In this document: positions 25,067 to 33,648 of the stretch, one piece after another
How positions within the stretch are numbered: the stretch's first letter is position 1
Layout: every line of letters begins with the position of its first letter
NCBI GenBank assembly: GCA_964587625.1
Contig: CAZPLU010000006.1
Location: 29,131 to 93,130 of the forward strand
Origin: DAOPZJ01 sp964587625
GTDB taxonomy: Bacteria; Bacillota; Clostridia; Oscillospirales; JAKOTC01
Direction of reading: 5' to 3'
Length of the DNA stretch: 64,000 nucleotides
Position numbers and translations under genes: made by a program
Notes under the pieces: generated by a model
Databases searched by the model: none
What the model was told of the DNA's origin: nothing
Seen by the model: the letters and a program-made list of their open reading frames with translations, nothing else

Positions 25067-27085
25067 ATGGTAAATTTGACGATTAACGACATTCCGTTAT
25101 CGGTACCCGAGGACACGACGATCATCGAAGCGGCAAAGACCGTCGGCATCGCCATTCCGAATTTGTGTTATCTTGAAAAAGCCCATGCGTTCGGGGCGTG
25201 CAGAATCTGCGTCGTCGAGGTGCGGGGCGCCAAAACCCTGATCCCGTCGTGCATCACAAAGGTCTGTGAGGGCATGGCGGTGCAGACGAATTCCCAGCGT
25301 GTCCGCAGCGCCCGGAAAGTGCTTTATGAATTGCTCCTCTCCGACCATTCACAGGACTGCCTGAGCTGCAAGCGCAACCAGGACTGTCATCTCCAAAAAC
25401 TCGGAAAGACCCTCGGCGTCGAAGCCACCCGCTTCGGGGGGGAGCGATCCGAATGTAAAATCGACATATCCGTGGCGATCACCAGGGACACGTCCAAATG
25501 CGTTTTATGCAGACGGTGCGTCACGGCCTGCAACGAGGTACAGGGCGTCGGCATCCTCAATGCCCAAAACCGGGGCTTCAAGACGACCGTCGGCCCCGCG
25601 ATGGAGCTTGCGCTCGGCAGCGTGAACTGCGCGTTCTGCGGCCAATGCACCGTCGTATGCCCCGTCGGCGCACTGAAAGAGACCGACGCCGTGCAGCGGG
25701 TCTGGGACGCGATCAACGACAAAACCAAACGCGTGGTCGTGCAAACCGCTCCGGCGGTCAGAGTCGCCATCGGCGAGGAGTTCGGCTATGAACCGGGCGC
25801 CCGCGTCACGGGCAAGCTTGCCGCCGCGCTGCACGCGCTCGGCTTTGACGATGTGTTCGACACCAACTTCACGGCCGACCTGACCATTTTGGAGGAGGGC
25901 ACCGAATTCCTGACAAGGGTCAAAAATGCCCTGACCGGAGAAGGCGCGACGCTCCCGATGATCACAAGCTGCAGCCCGGGCTGGATCAAATTCATCGAAC
26001 ACTCCTACCCCGACCGACTCAATCATCTGTCGACATGCAAATCGCCGCATACGATGCTCGGCGCGCTGGTCAAATCCTATTACGCGGAAAAGATCCGCGT
26101 CCATCCCGAAGATATCTTCGTGGTCTCCGTGATGCCCTGCACCGCCAAAAAATTCGAAATTGCCCGCGCGGAGATGAAAAACAACGGCTTGGCAAATGTG
26201 GACGCCGTGTTGACAACCCGGGAATTGGCAACGATGATCAAAGAGATGGGACTGGATTTCGCCAACCTCAAGGATCGCGAATATGACAACCCGCTCGGCG
26301 TGTCCACCGGCGCCGCGGATATTTTCGGCCTCACGGGCGGCGTCATGGAAGCCGCGCTGCGCACGGTTTATGAAGTCGTGACGGGACGTGAATTGCCTTT
26401 TGAGGATCTGCACGTCGCGCCCTTGGTCGGATTCGACCGCGTCAAGGAGGCCTCAATCACCATCACCGATCCCAAAGAGGCGTACCAATTCCTCAAAGAC
26501 GTCACGGTGAAAGTTGCGGTGACAAGCGGATTGAAAGGCGCGAATCAATTGATGGCGCAAATCGCGAAGGGCGAATCCCCGTACCATTTCATCGAAGTGA
26601 TGGGCTGCCCCGGCGGCTGTATCATGGGCGGCGGACAGCCGCGCTCCGAAGATCCCGATATCAAAAACAAGCGGCTCGGCGGATTATACGATGAAGATGA
26701 GGACAAAACGCTCCGGAAATCCCATGAAAACCCCTTCATCATATCGTTGTATAAGGACTATTTGGGTCAACCGAACGGTCACAAGTCCCATGAGCTGCTG
26801 CATACGAGTTATGTCCGGCGCGGAACCCGCAACGAACTCACCGCCGAAAGATTCGAGATCCGGCAAAAAGAACCGAAACCGGCCCGCAAAGCCGTTGTCC
26901 GCGCCCCGGGAAAAACCGCCCCGGACGCAGTGCAATCCGAGCGGATCGGCAAAGAGGCGACGGATTCACTCAAGCTGATCGCCGTTTCATCCGAAAACGC
27001 GCGGTTGAAGAACGAGCTTGCCGACACGCTTGAAACCGTATCGATCCTCAAGCAGGTCATCGCCGACTACGCCAAGAAAAAATAG
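25067..27085 (+). CDS. [FeFe]-hydrogenase catalytic subunit with C-terminal coiled-coil extension
   Basis: 672 residues. Plant-type [2Fe-2S] domain (residues 1-75), His-Cys 4Fe-4S site HSQDCLSCKRNQDC near 93, two 4Fe-4S sites (CVLCRRCVTAC near 142, CAFCGQCTVVC near 188), then the H-cluster domain: L1 TSCSPGW near 300, L2 MPCTAKKFE near 355, L3 GCPGGCIMGGGQP near 512. All H-cluster cysteines are present, so it should reduce protons or oxidise H2. After residue about 585 there is an unusual tail of some 85 residues, basic at first and then heptad-like (SENARLKNELADTLETVSIL). I prefer the ATG at 25067, with AGGGG eight bases upstream. A GTG at 25058 overlaps the previous stop. Confidence 0.94.
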   Translation: MVNLTINDIPLSVPEDTTIIEAAKTVGIAIPNLCYLEKAHAFGACRICVVEVRGAKTLIPSCITKVCEGMAVQTNSQRVRSARKVLYELLLSDHSQDCLSCKRNQDCHLQKLGKTLGVEATRFGGERSECKIDISVAITRDTSKCVLCRRCVTACNEVQGVGILNAQNRGFKTTVGPAMELALGSVNCAFCGQCTVVCPVGALKETDAVQRVWDAINDKTKRVVVQTAPAVRVAIGEEFGYEPGARVTGKLAAALHALGFDDVFDTNFTADLTILEEGTEFLTRVKNALTGEGATLPMITSCSPGWIKFIEHSYPDRLNHLSTCKSPHTMLGALVKSYYAEKIRVHPEDIFVVSVMPCTAKKFEIARAEMKNNGLANVDAVLTTRELATMIKEMGLDFANLKDREYDNPLGVSTGAADIFGLTGGVMEAALRTVYEVVTGRELPFEDLHVAPLVGFDRVKEASITITDPKEAYQFLKDVTVKVAVTSGLKGANQLMAQIAKGESPYHFIEVMGCPGGCIMGGGQPRSEDPDIKNKRLGGLYDEDEDKTLRKSHENPFIISLYKDYLGQPNGHKSHELLHTSYVRRGTRNELTAERFEIRQKEPKPARKAVVRAPGKTAPDAVQSERIGKEATDSLKLIAVSSENARLKNELADTLETVSILKQVIADYAKKK

Positions 27086-27145
27086 CCGCGCCGACGGGAA
27101 CCGTATCAAAAACAACACGAACCCGGATTGCGCCCATACCCGCTT

Positions 27146-27182
27146 CGTATTCCACCCCCGCCTCCCGCGGGGGTGGAATACG
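27146..27182. repeat. Perfect 16-bp-arm hairpin after the hydrogenase operon
   Basis: CGTATTCCACCCCCGC and its exact complement enclose a five-base loop. The T-run expected of a terminator is missing, so it may be a repeat or a message-end stabiliser. It sits between the hydrogenase stop (27085) and the next promoter. Confidence 0.55.
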
Positions 27183-27207
27183 CCTATGATGCCGCTTTGC
27201 ATCGCGG

Positions 27208-27236
27208 TTGCAAACACCCGGCGGTTTGTGTATAAT
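27208..27236 (+). promoter_or_regulatory. Sigma-A promoter before the response regulator
   Basis: TTGCAA (27208-27213), 17 bases and TATAAT (27231-27236), about 120 bases before the start codon of the response regulator. Confidence 0.6.
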
Positions 27237-27358
27237 TATGTATGCCGCTATCATTCCAACGATGGCAATTTGCCGTTAAACCGTTGTTCGCGTTCAAATT
27301 CCGTCATGTGCGCCGCCGGAGAACCCGGCGCGCCGCCGTATTCTGGGAGGTATTGTTC

Positions 27359-28030
27359 ATGAGTGAAACCAGGTTGCTTGTTGCGGATGACAACCCCGAA
27401 ATAAGGCGCATTGTCAAAACGCACGCGGAGAACCGGGGATATACCTGTGATGAGGCGGCGGACGGAATCGCCGCGTTCAAACTGTTTAAACGCATCGACT
27501 ACCAACTGATCCTCCTTGACACGGATTTGCCCGAACTCGACGGAATCAACGTCTGCCGCCAAATTCGCAAATCATCCGGCATTCCGTTGATTTTCTTCTC
27601 CGAAAAAAACGAGGAGAAGATCAAGTTGACGGCTTTCGAGGCCGGCGGAGACGATTACGTCATCAAGCCGTTTTCGCCGCTCGAATTGATGGCGCGCATC
27701 AAGGTGTTCTTATACCGCAACAGCGGGCAGCGCAACCATAAACTCAACTTCGGCGGTCTTTTTATCGACACCGTCTCCCGCGCGGTTTATGTGGATGACA
27801 GGGCCGTGCAGTTCACCCCCAAGGAATATGATCTGCTGGTGTTTTTGACCCAAAACCCGAATAAGGCCTTCCCGAGGGACACATTGCTCAATGAGGTCTG
27901 GGGAGTCGATTTCATCGGATTCGACAGGACGGTGGACACGCACATCAAAAAGCTCCGCGACTTGATTCACCCGTACCACGACTATATCGAAACCGTCTGG
28001 GGCTTTGGATATAAATTCGTCATTAAATGA
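27359..28030 (+). CDS. OmpR/PhoB-family response regulator, no adjacent kinase
   Basis: 223 residues. The receiver domain (residues 1-115) has the acidic pair in LLVADDN, the phospho-acceptor in LILLDTDLPELDG, and the conserved lysine in VIKPFSP. The winged-helix effector domain (about 125-223) ends in ETVWGFGYKF, as in PhoB/OmpR proteins. I start it at the ATG at 27359 (MSETRLLVADDN), with GGGAGG upstream. The longer open frame begins inside the promoter region. No histidine kinase gene is nearby, so its partner must be elsewhere or it is an orphan. Its place between the hydrogenase and NAD synthase hints at redox control; that is inference. Confidence 0.9.
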   Translation: MSETRLLVADDNPEIRRIVKTHAENRGYTCDEAADGIAAFKLFKRIDYQLILLDTDLPELDGINVCRQIRKSSGIPLIFFSEKNEEKIKLTAFEAGGDDYVIKPFSPLELMARIKVFLYRNSGQRNHKLNFGGLFIDTVSRAVYVDDRAVQFTPKEYDLLVFLTQNPNKAFPRDTLLNEVWGVDFIGFDRTVDTHIKKLRDLIHPYHDYIETVWGFGYKFVIK

Positions 28031-28056
28031 CACGCGGTGTTTTTTGCATAATAATA

Positions 28057-28065
28057 TGGTATAAT
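28057..28065 (+). promoter_or_regulatory. Extended -10 promoter of NAD synthase
   Basis: TGGTATAAT gives a consensus -10 with the TGN extension, about 75 bases before the nadE start. The -35 region at 17 bases is weak, as extended -10 promoters allow. Confidence 0.5.
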
Positions 28066-28138
28066 GTTTGCGGCGGGATGAAAAACTCCCCCGCCTGTTC
28101 GTAAAATAGAAACCTGTCTGAAAAGGATGGTTGTTACG

Positions 28139-30106
28139 ATGTTTGATTTTTTCCGAGCCGCATGCGCCGTCCCGCTTGTCGGCGTGGGCGATGTCGATGC
28201 CAACCTGAATCAAATTTTATCGAAAGCGCAGCAGGCAAAAGAGGCAAAGGCCGACTTGCTGGTGTTTCCCGAATTGAATTTAACCGGCTACTCCTGTGCC
28301 GATCTGTTTTTTCAAAAGGCGCTGCTTGCCGAGGCCAATCAAGCGCTCGTACAGATTTTAAAACAATCTCTCTCATGGGATTTCACAACGGTGCTCGGCC
28401 TGCCCGTCGCCATACAAAACCAGCTCTATAACTGCGCGGTCGTCATCACAAACGGCAGGATCGACGGCGTCGTGCCCAAGACCTTTTTGCCCAACTACAA
28501 CGAATTTTACGAGCGCAGATGGTTTTCGACTTCGTGTGATTTCAAAGAAAAAACCCTGCCCTCCGCGCTGCTCGACCTTCCCGAGCAATATGACGTCCCC
28601 GTCGGAAGAGACCTCGTTTTCAACTTGAACAATCGCCTGCGGTTCGGCGTCGAAATCTGCGAAGACGTCTGGACGCCGATCCCTCCGAGTACGTTTTTGG
28701 CGTTGGGCGGCGCGGAATTGATCGTCAACCTCTCCGCCAGCAACGAGGTCATCGCCAAGCATGAATACCGCCGCGACCTGGTCAAACAGCAGTCGGCGCG
28801 CACTTTTACGGCTTATGTCTATTGTTCGGCCGGCGGCACCGAATCGACCACAGACCTCGTTTATTCCGGACATTCGATGATCGCCGAAAACGGCTTGTTG
28901 TTAAAGGAAAACGAACAGTTGATCGACACCGATTACCTGCTCTGCTCGGACATTGACCTCGGCAAAATCCGCGCCAACCGCATGAGAAACAAGAATTTCA
29001 AAGACAGCGCCGCTCTTTACGGCATCCATGAACCCGTCCGCACCGTCAACTGCGCCGCCGCCAAAAGCGATTTCCACGGCGACGGAACGCTGTATCCCAT
29101 GCGCAATCTGCCGTTCGTCCCCGCTTCGCGGCAGGACTGCCTTGAGCGCTGCCTGAGCATCTTCCGGATGCAGGTCGCGGGCTTGAAAAAACGCCTCGAC
29201 CACACCAAGTGCAAAGCCGTCGTCGGCGTCTCCGGCGGTCTCGATTCCACGCTTGCCCTGCTGGTCAGCGTCGAGGCCATGCGGGAGTTGAAACGGCCGC
29301 TCTCCGACGTGGTCGGCATCACAATGCCCGGCTTCGGCACCTCCGACCGCACCTATCGCAACGCGCTCGAACTGATGAAGACGCTCGGCGTCACCTGTAA
29401 GGAGATCGACATTCGGCAGGCCTGCGAACTGCATTATCAAGATATCGGCCACGATATCGAGAAGCGTGACCTGACCTATGAAAACGCCCAGGCCCGCGAA
29501 CGCACGCAGGTGCTGATGGATGTCGCCGGCCAAATCGGCGGGCTCGTCGTCGGCACCGGCGACCTCAGCGAGCTCGCGCTCGGCTGGTGCACCTACAACG
29601 CCGACCATATGAGCATGTACAATGTCAACGCGGGTCTCCCCAAGACCCTGATCCGCTGGATGATTGACGGCGTCATTCAATACAATATTTTCGAATCGAG
29701 CACCGCGGTGCTCAGGGACATCCTCGACACCCCGATCAGCCCCGAGCTGCTGCCGCCCGACGAAAACGGACAAATCGCGCAGCAGACCGAGGACATCGTC
29801 GGCCCCTACGCGCTGCACGACTTTTTCCTCTACCATATGTTGCGCTTCGGCTTCGAGCCCGAAAAAATCTTTTATCTGGCCGCTTTGGCGTTCAAGGACG
29901 ATTTTGACCGAAAGACGATTTTGAAATGGCTGAGGGTCTTTTATACGCGGTTTTTCTCGCAGCAGTACAAGCGCAGCTGTCTGCCCGACGGCGTCAAGGT
30001 GGGCAGCGTCTCCCTGTCCCCGCGCGGCGACTGGAGAATGCCCTCCGACGCCTCCGCCGAATTGTGGCTCAGGCGAATCACGGCGCTCGAAGCGCAGATT
30101 CAATAA
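28139..30106 (+). CDS. nadE: Glutamine-dependent NAD+ synthase
   Basis: Amidates deamido-NAD to NAD using ATP and glutamine. 655 residues in two domains. The N-terminal nitrilase-type glutaminase has Glu in LVFPELNLTGYSC, Lys in VPKTFLPNYNEF and Cys in FGVEICEDVW. The C-terminal synthetase has the P-loop VGVSGGLDSTLALL and the substrate region GTGDLSELALGWCTYNADH. The ATG at 28139 lies ten bases after AAAGGA; an ATG at 28127 lies directly on that site. It is transcribed alone from its own promoter and follows the hydrogenase and regulator genes. Confidence 0.96.
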   Translation: MFDFFRAACAVPLVGVGDVDANLNQILSKAQQAKEAKADLLVFPELNLTGYSCADLFFQKALLAEANQALVQILKQSLSWDFTTVLGLPVAIQNQLYNCAVVITNGRIDGVVPKTFLPNYNEFYERRWFSTSCDFKEKTLPSALLDLPEQYDVPVGRDLVFNLNNRLRFGVEICEDVWTPIPPSTFLALGGAELIVNLSASNEVIAKHEYRRDLVKQQSARTFTAYVYCSAGGTESTTDLVYSGHSMIAENGLLLKENEQLIDTDYLLCSDIDLGKIRANRMRNKNFKDSAALYGIHEPVRTVNCAAAKSDFHGDGTLYPMRNLPFVPASRQDCLERCLSIFRMQVAGLKKRLDHTKCKAVVGVSGGLDSTLALLVSVEAMRELKRPLSDVVGITMPGFGTSDRTYRNALELMKTLGVTCKEIDIRQACELHYQDIGHDIEKRDLTYENAQARERTQVLMDVAGQIGGLVVGTGDLSELALGWCTYNADHMSMYNVNAGLPKTLIRWMIDGVIQYNIFESSTAVLRDILDTPISPELLPPDENGQIAQQTEDIVGPYALHDFFLYHMLRFGFEPEKIFYLAALAFKDDFDRKTILKWLRVFYTRFFSQQYKRSCLPDGVKVGSVSLSPRGDWRMPSDASAELWLRRITALEAQIQ

Positions 30107-30116
30107 TTCCCTTTAT

Positions 30117-30245
30117 TCCCCTCCTTGGAGGGGTGGCACGAAGTGCCGGGGTGGTTTCATTTCTCGTAGGGCGGGACGACCCGGCCCGCCGAGCGGGCGA
30201 ACAATGTTCGCCCGCGCTGAGCATCCGCATTAATGCTGTGTCAAT
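30117..30245. repeat. Cluster of GGAGGGGTGGCACGAAGTGCC-type and CGAGCGGGCG-type repeats
   Basis: The nadE 3' spacer begins with an element containing GGGGTGGCACGAAGTGCCGG. Next come GGGCGGGACGACCCGGCCCGCC and a CGGGCGAAC/GTTCGCCCG hairpin. The first family recurs at 39931-39975 and the second near 37950-37996. I see no gene in 30107-30449 other than these repeats and the terminator. Confidence 0.6.
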
Positions 30246-30401
30246 AATCCATCATTATAAAAAACTTCAGCCCCGCGGCAAGGACGCTTGTCCTCTGGAT
30301 TGCTTCGTCTGCGTGAGGTGAACCCCCGCACTTTCCCCGCAAAGACGATTTTTATCTCTGCGGGGAAACGAACTGCGGCATTCCGCCCTACATTGAATAC
30401 A

Positions 30402-30437
30402 AGAGCCGGTTTCCGCATGGAAACCGGCTCTCTTTTT
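30402..30437 (+). terminator. Strong intrinsic terminator, probably shared by convergent operons
   Basis: Thirteen perfect base pairs (arm AGAGCCGGTTTCC, loop GCAT) followed by CTTTTTATA on the plus strand. It faces the nadE side, and on the other strand it lies just past the end of the minus-strand operon ending at 30450. Confidence 0.8.
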
Positions 30438-30449
30438 ATAAAGAATGTT

Positions 30450-31394
30450 TTATTGTTTTTTCCCCAACGAATCCCCTCTCGCCTTGATCGACCTTGCGAA
30501 ATAGTCGTCGAGCGGCTCGATTTCAAATTCGGCCGTCATGTCGGCGGCACAAACGCCGTCGGTCTCGCTCGTGACCAGCACGCTGCCCATGTACCCCGGG
30601 TCGAAGATTTTGACCTTTGCGCCGTATTTTTGTTTAAGCGCCCGCAGCTTTTCGAAATTGTAATCCATGTGCGCCACTGCATAATCCAAATTGATTGTCG
30701 CGATGACGTGCTTGGTATAATTGGTCGAGGCGGCGAGCAAAACGCCCTGCGGTGAAATAATCTGGCACGGCGGCCCCGCGACGGCGCTGACCAGATACGA
30801 CCGGCAGGAATACGCCCAGACGTTTTGCATCATCCCGCCGTGGTACATCGAAGAAAACACCAGCAGGTCGGGCGGCGTCTTTTGGTAACGCGCGCGCAAC
30901 TCGTCGAAATTCAAATCGAAGCAGATGATCCCGCCGACCGTGCCGAAATCGGTCTTGACGAGCGCGATCTCGCGCCCGTATTCGACTTTTCCCTCCGAAT
31001 GCTCGGTGACCATCAAATAATTTTTGTCGTAAATACCGTCAATGCCGCCTTTACGGTTGATGAACTGAATCGAGTTGCGCAGCGTCCCGTCTGGCAGCGC
31101 GCGGGTGGCCGAATAGGCGATGTTGCAACGGTTTTCGCGCGCAACGTCCATGAAATGATCGCGGAAACGGTCGCCGCGCGCCTCGTAATAAGCCGTGCGC
31201 CGCTCCGGCGTCAGGTATCCGGGCTGGTCGCAGGCCTCGGGCAGCACGATCAAATCGGGCTTGTCGGTTAAAACGTCCGAGAGCAGCCCGTCCCAGTAGT
31301 CCATCATGTCTTGAACACAGCGGTTTATTTCCATGTTCGGGTCGACTTCGCGCCGCGCGGGGCCGACCGCGCTGATTTTTACATACCTCGCCAT
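30450..31394 (-). CDS. Nitrilase-superfamily carbon-nitrogen hydrolase
   Basis: Hydrolyses a carbon-nitrogen amide or nitrile bond. The 314-residue protein has the superfamily triad: Glu in VLPEACDQPG near 50, Lys in GIYDKNYLM near 125, and Cys in GGIICFDLNFDE near 160. No signal peptide is present. It is the last gene of a four-gene operon with an enolase-superfamily enzyme and two sugar oxidoreductases, with spacers of only 3-12 bases. The substrate may therefore be an amide of a sugar acid or an N-acyl sugar; this is inference. Confidence 0.85.
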   Translation of the reverse strand: MARYVKISAVGPARREVDPNMEINRCVQDMMDYWDGLLSDVLTDKPDLIVLPEACDQPGYLTPERRTAYYEARGDRFRDHFMDVARENRCNIAYSATRALPDGTLRNSIQFINRKGGIDGIYDKNYLMVTEHSEGKVEYGREIALVKTDFGTVGGIICFDLNFDELRARYQKTPPDLLVFSSMYHGGMMQNVWAYSCRSYLVSAVAGPPCQIISPQGVLLAASTNYTKHVIATINLDYAVAHMDYNFEKLRALKQKYGAKVKIFDPGYMGSVLVTSETDGVCAADMTAEFEIEPLDDYFARSIKARGDSLGKKQ

Positions 31395-31404
31395 TCCGTA
31401 CCCC

Positions 31405-32694
31405 CTATTTTACAAGGTTTTCGTAGTGTTCGCTCCTTAAAAAGATGCCGCCGCTGCGGTGATAAAAATCTTCGTCCAGCGCAAAAACGCCGTCCTTGAC
31501 CTCGGTCCACGGCGCGCCGAAGCACGGGTGAAACGACTTCAGCGTCTCCCAGCGGGTATAATTTTGATGCCCGTTGGTCTCGAGCACGCCGATGTTCATG
31601 CCGGGCAGCGGGGCGAGGCGCGCCGCGACGTTCTTGTTCCAGTCGATCATTACGGGGCTCACGGTCAGATCGGCGCAAAAACACGGAATTTGATGCTCGT
31701 GCGCGAGCTTTAAAATTTTGAAGCTCATGCTCAGGGTTTTGGCGATCGGCTTTAAAGCGATGGCTTTATATCCGAGTTCGATGCGCTCCAGCGCGTCAAT
31801 GTCTGAATGCGCGCTCTCGTCCGCCGCAAGCCGCGCCGGGATGTCGCCCACGTCGGCTTTGTATTCCTCGGGGAACGGCTCCTCAAGCAATATGATCCGC
31901 TCCAGAGCGCCGATTTTGTCGGCGTGGTCGAGCAGCCGCAGCAGCCGGTCCTTGCCGTCATACCGCCCGTTGGCGTCGAGGTAATAGGGGATTTTGCCGT
32001 CGGCTGTATAGGGCGTCGTTCGGCTTTTGGCCGCCTCGTGGATGCCCGAAAGGCGTTTTTTGTCCCATTCGAGCATCTTGTCGAGGTCGCCGTCTTTTTC
32101 CGGGTCGGAACCGATCTTTACCTTGAGAAAGAAACACCCCTCGTCGAGCGTTTTAACCACGTCGGGCATCGAAATACCATAAGTAATTAACGGAATGGCC
32201 GAGAGCTTTTTATGCCTTGTCGAAAGCGCCGGTCTGACGTCCTCCGGAATAAGGTCATCGAAATTTTCAATTCCCTTTTCGCGGGCGTACAGCAGCCAAG
32301 CGGCGCTGTCCACCGCGACCAGCGCGTTTAACGCAAAAGTCGGGCGCAGGTTCGGGGTGTTTGTGATTTTTTTACCGTATTCAAGCGTCAGGGGATAGAG
32401 GGCTTCAAGCAAATCCGTCGGGGTCTCGAACGGAATTTCTTTGGCTTTTTGCAACGCGAACGCGGTCATCAGGTACATCAGCGCGTTACCCGCGGTCGGC
32501 GGGTTGGCGGCGAACACCACCGCGTCCGACCACAAAACGCTCTGGATCGCGAGCCCGACGGCGCTTTGGCCCGACTCGCTTTCGAGCCGTGCCGCGGTCT
32601 GCCGAATCTCGTCGACAAAACCGCCCTTGAACCCGAACGGCGCGACTAACGGCTCCCGCTCGAAATTGCAATCGGCGCGTTTGATTTTGATCAT
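31405..32694 (-). CDS. Enolase-superfamily (MLE-like) enzyme, substrate unknown
   Basis: 429 residues. The C-terminal barrel carries metal-ligand positions in YYLDANGRYDG, LLEEPFPEEY and LAADESAHSD, in the usual order and spacing. A KxK base motif appears in FFLKVKIGSDP, and a second lysine in AIALKPIAKT. This pair is characteristic of the muconate-lactonising/dipeptide-epimerase branch. The family removes a proton next to a carboxylate, leading to dehydration, racemisation or cycloisomerisation. The operon partners suggest sugar-acid dehydration, but a dipeptide or other acid substrate is possible. It starts 3 bases after the 32698 gene. Confidence 0.8.
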   Translation of the reverse strand: MIKIKRADCNFEREPLVAPFGFKGGFVDEIRQTAARLESESGQSAVGLAIQSVLWSDAVVFAANPPTAGNALMYLMTAFALQKAKEIPFETPTDLLEALYPLTLEYGKKITNTPNLRPTFALNALVAVDSAAWLLYAREKGIENFDDLIPEDVRPALSTRHKKLSAIPLITYGISMPDVVKTLDEGCFFLKVKIGSDPEKDGDLDKMLEWDKKRLSGIHEAAKSRTTPYTADGKIPYYLDANGRYDGKDRLLRLLDHADKIGALERIILLEEPFPEEYKADVGDIPARLAADESAHSDIDALERIELGYKAIALKPIAKTLSMSFKILKLAHEHQIPCFCADLTVSPVMIDWNKNVAARLAPLPGMNIGVLETNGHQNYTRWETLKSFHPCFGAPWTEVKDGVFALDEDFYHRSGGIFLRSEHYENLVK

Positions 32695-32697
32695 AAA

Positions 32698-33636
32698 TTA
32701 TAAATAAATCTTGCCCGCGGCCTTGGCGTAACCGCGCGCGAACGCCGCCCCGTCAAAGCCCGGGTCGTTTTCCGGGATTTCGGCGATGGCGATCTCTTTT
32801 CCGCCCTGTTCGCGGGAGATGCGCCCTGCCAGCATCACGCGGATCGATTCGGTGATGGCCGTGACCGGCGCAAGCGCGTTCTTCCCGGTCTCCATATAAT
32901 CGCAGATGCGGTCGAGCAACTGCCCGTAGACCCTGCCGGTCTCGATGCGGAACTGATAGGTCGATTTGGTGGTCATAATCACGACCTCGAAGGGCTGCCA
33001 GATGCCCAAAAACGCGTTGTAGACGCCCGTCGCGCCGTTTGCGTACCGGATTAAATAGGTCTCGCAGGCCTGCCCGCCGACCTCGCCGCGCCCGGCAAAC
33101 CGGGTCGAGACCGCGCCGATGCCGAGCAGGCCGCCGATGGCCTCGACCACATGGATGGCATAATTAAATTCGTCCAAACCCGAGGTGCCGAACACCGTCA
33201 CGATCTTGCCGCGCTCGGCTTCGGGGATGTTTAAAAACGCCGTGATTTCCTCGGCGTAGCGCACCGACGAGCTGCCCAAAATCACCGCGCCGTCTTTGAC
33301 CAGTTGTTCGACTTTGCGGCAGTCGCCGAGGTTGCCGACGATCGGCTTGTCGATAAAAACCGGCTTTTTGCGCGCGAGAAAGGGCATCGCATAACCGAGA
33401 TGTCTGTCCCAGTCGCAGCCCTGGATAAAGCCGATGTCGACGAAATCGGCGAGTTCCCCGACCGAATTGCAACGCTTTTCGAGCCCGTAATTCTTAATAA
33501 ACCCCTCGACTTCGTCGTCGCCCCGGAAGCCGTCGTTGTACACCGCGGCATAACGCGCGCGGCTGCCTTTTTTTAAGTACTCCGAAAACGCCTTCGGGTG
33601 AGACACGTCGATGTTGACGACGCCGATTTTGATCAT
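32698..33636 (-). CDS. Gfo/Idh/MocA-family NAD(P)-dependent oxidoreductase
   Basis: 312 residues. The Rossmann start is MIKIGVVNIDVSHPKAFSEY; the usual GxGxxG is degenerate, with SHP where a Gly-rich loop is normal. The catalytic lysine is in VFIDKPIVGNL near 93, equivalent to the EKP motif. The C-terminal alpha/beta domain would bind the sugar or sugar acid. It lies 12 bases after the related 33649 gene, suggesting two successive or paired oxidations. The modified dinucleotide loop may mean altered cofactor binding. Confidence 0.8.
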   Translation of the reverse strand: MIKIGVVNIDVSHPKAFSEYLKKGSRARYAAVYNDGFRGDDEVEGFIKNYGLEKRCNSVGELADFVDIGFIQGCDWDRHLGYAMPFLARKKPVFIDKPIVGNLGDCRKVEQLVKDGAVILGSSSVRYAEEITAFLNIPEAERGKIVTVFGTSGLDEFNYAIHVVEAIGGLLGIGAVSTRFAGRGEVGGQACETYLIRYANGATGVYNAFLGIWQPFEVVIMTTKSTYQFRIETGRVYGQLLDRICDYMETGKNALAPVTAITESIRVMLAGRISREQGGKEIAIAEIPENDPGFDGAAFARGYAKAAGKIYL

Positions 33637-33648
33637 AAAATATCCCCT

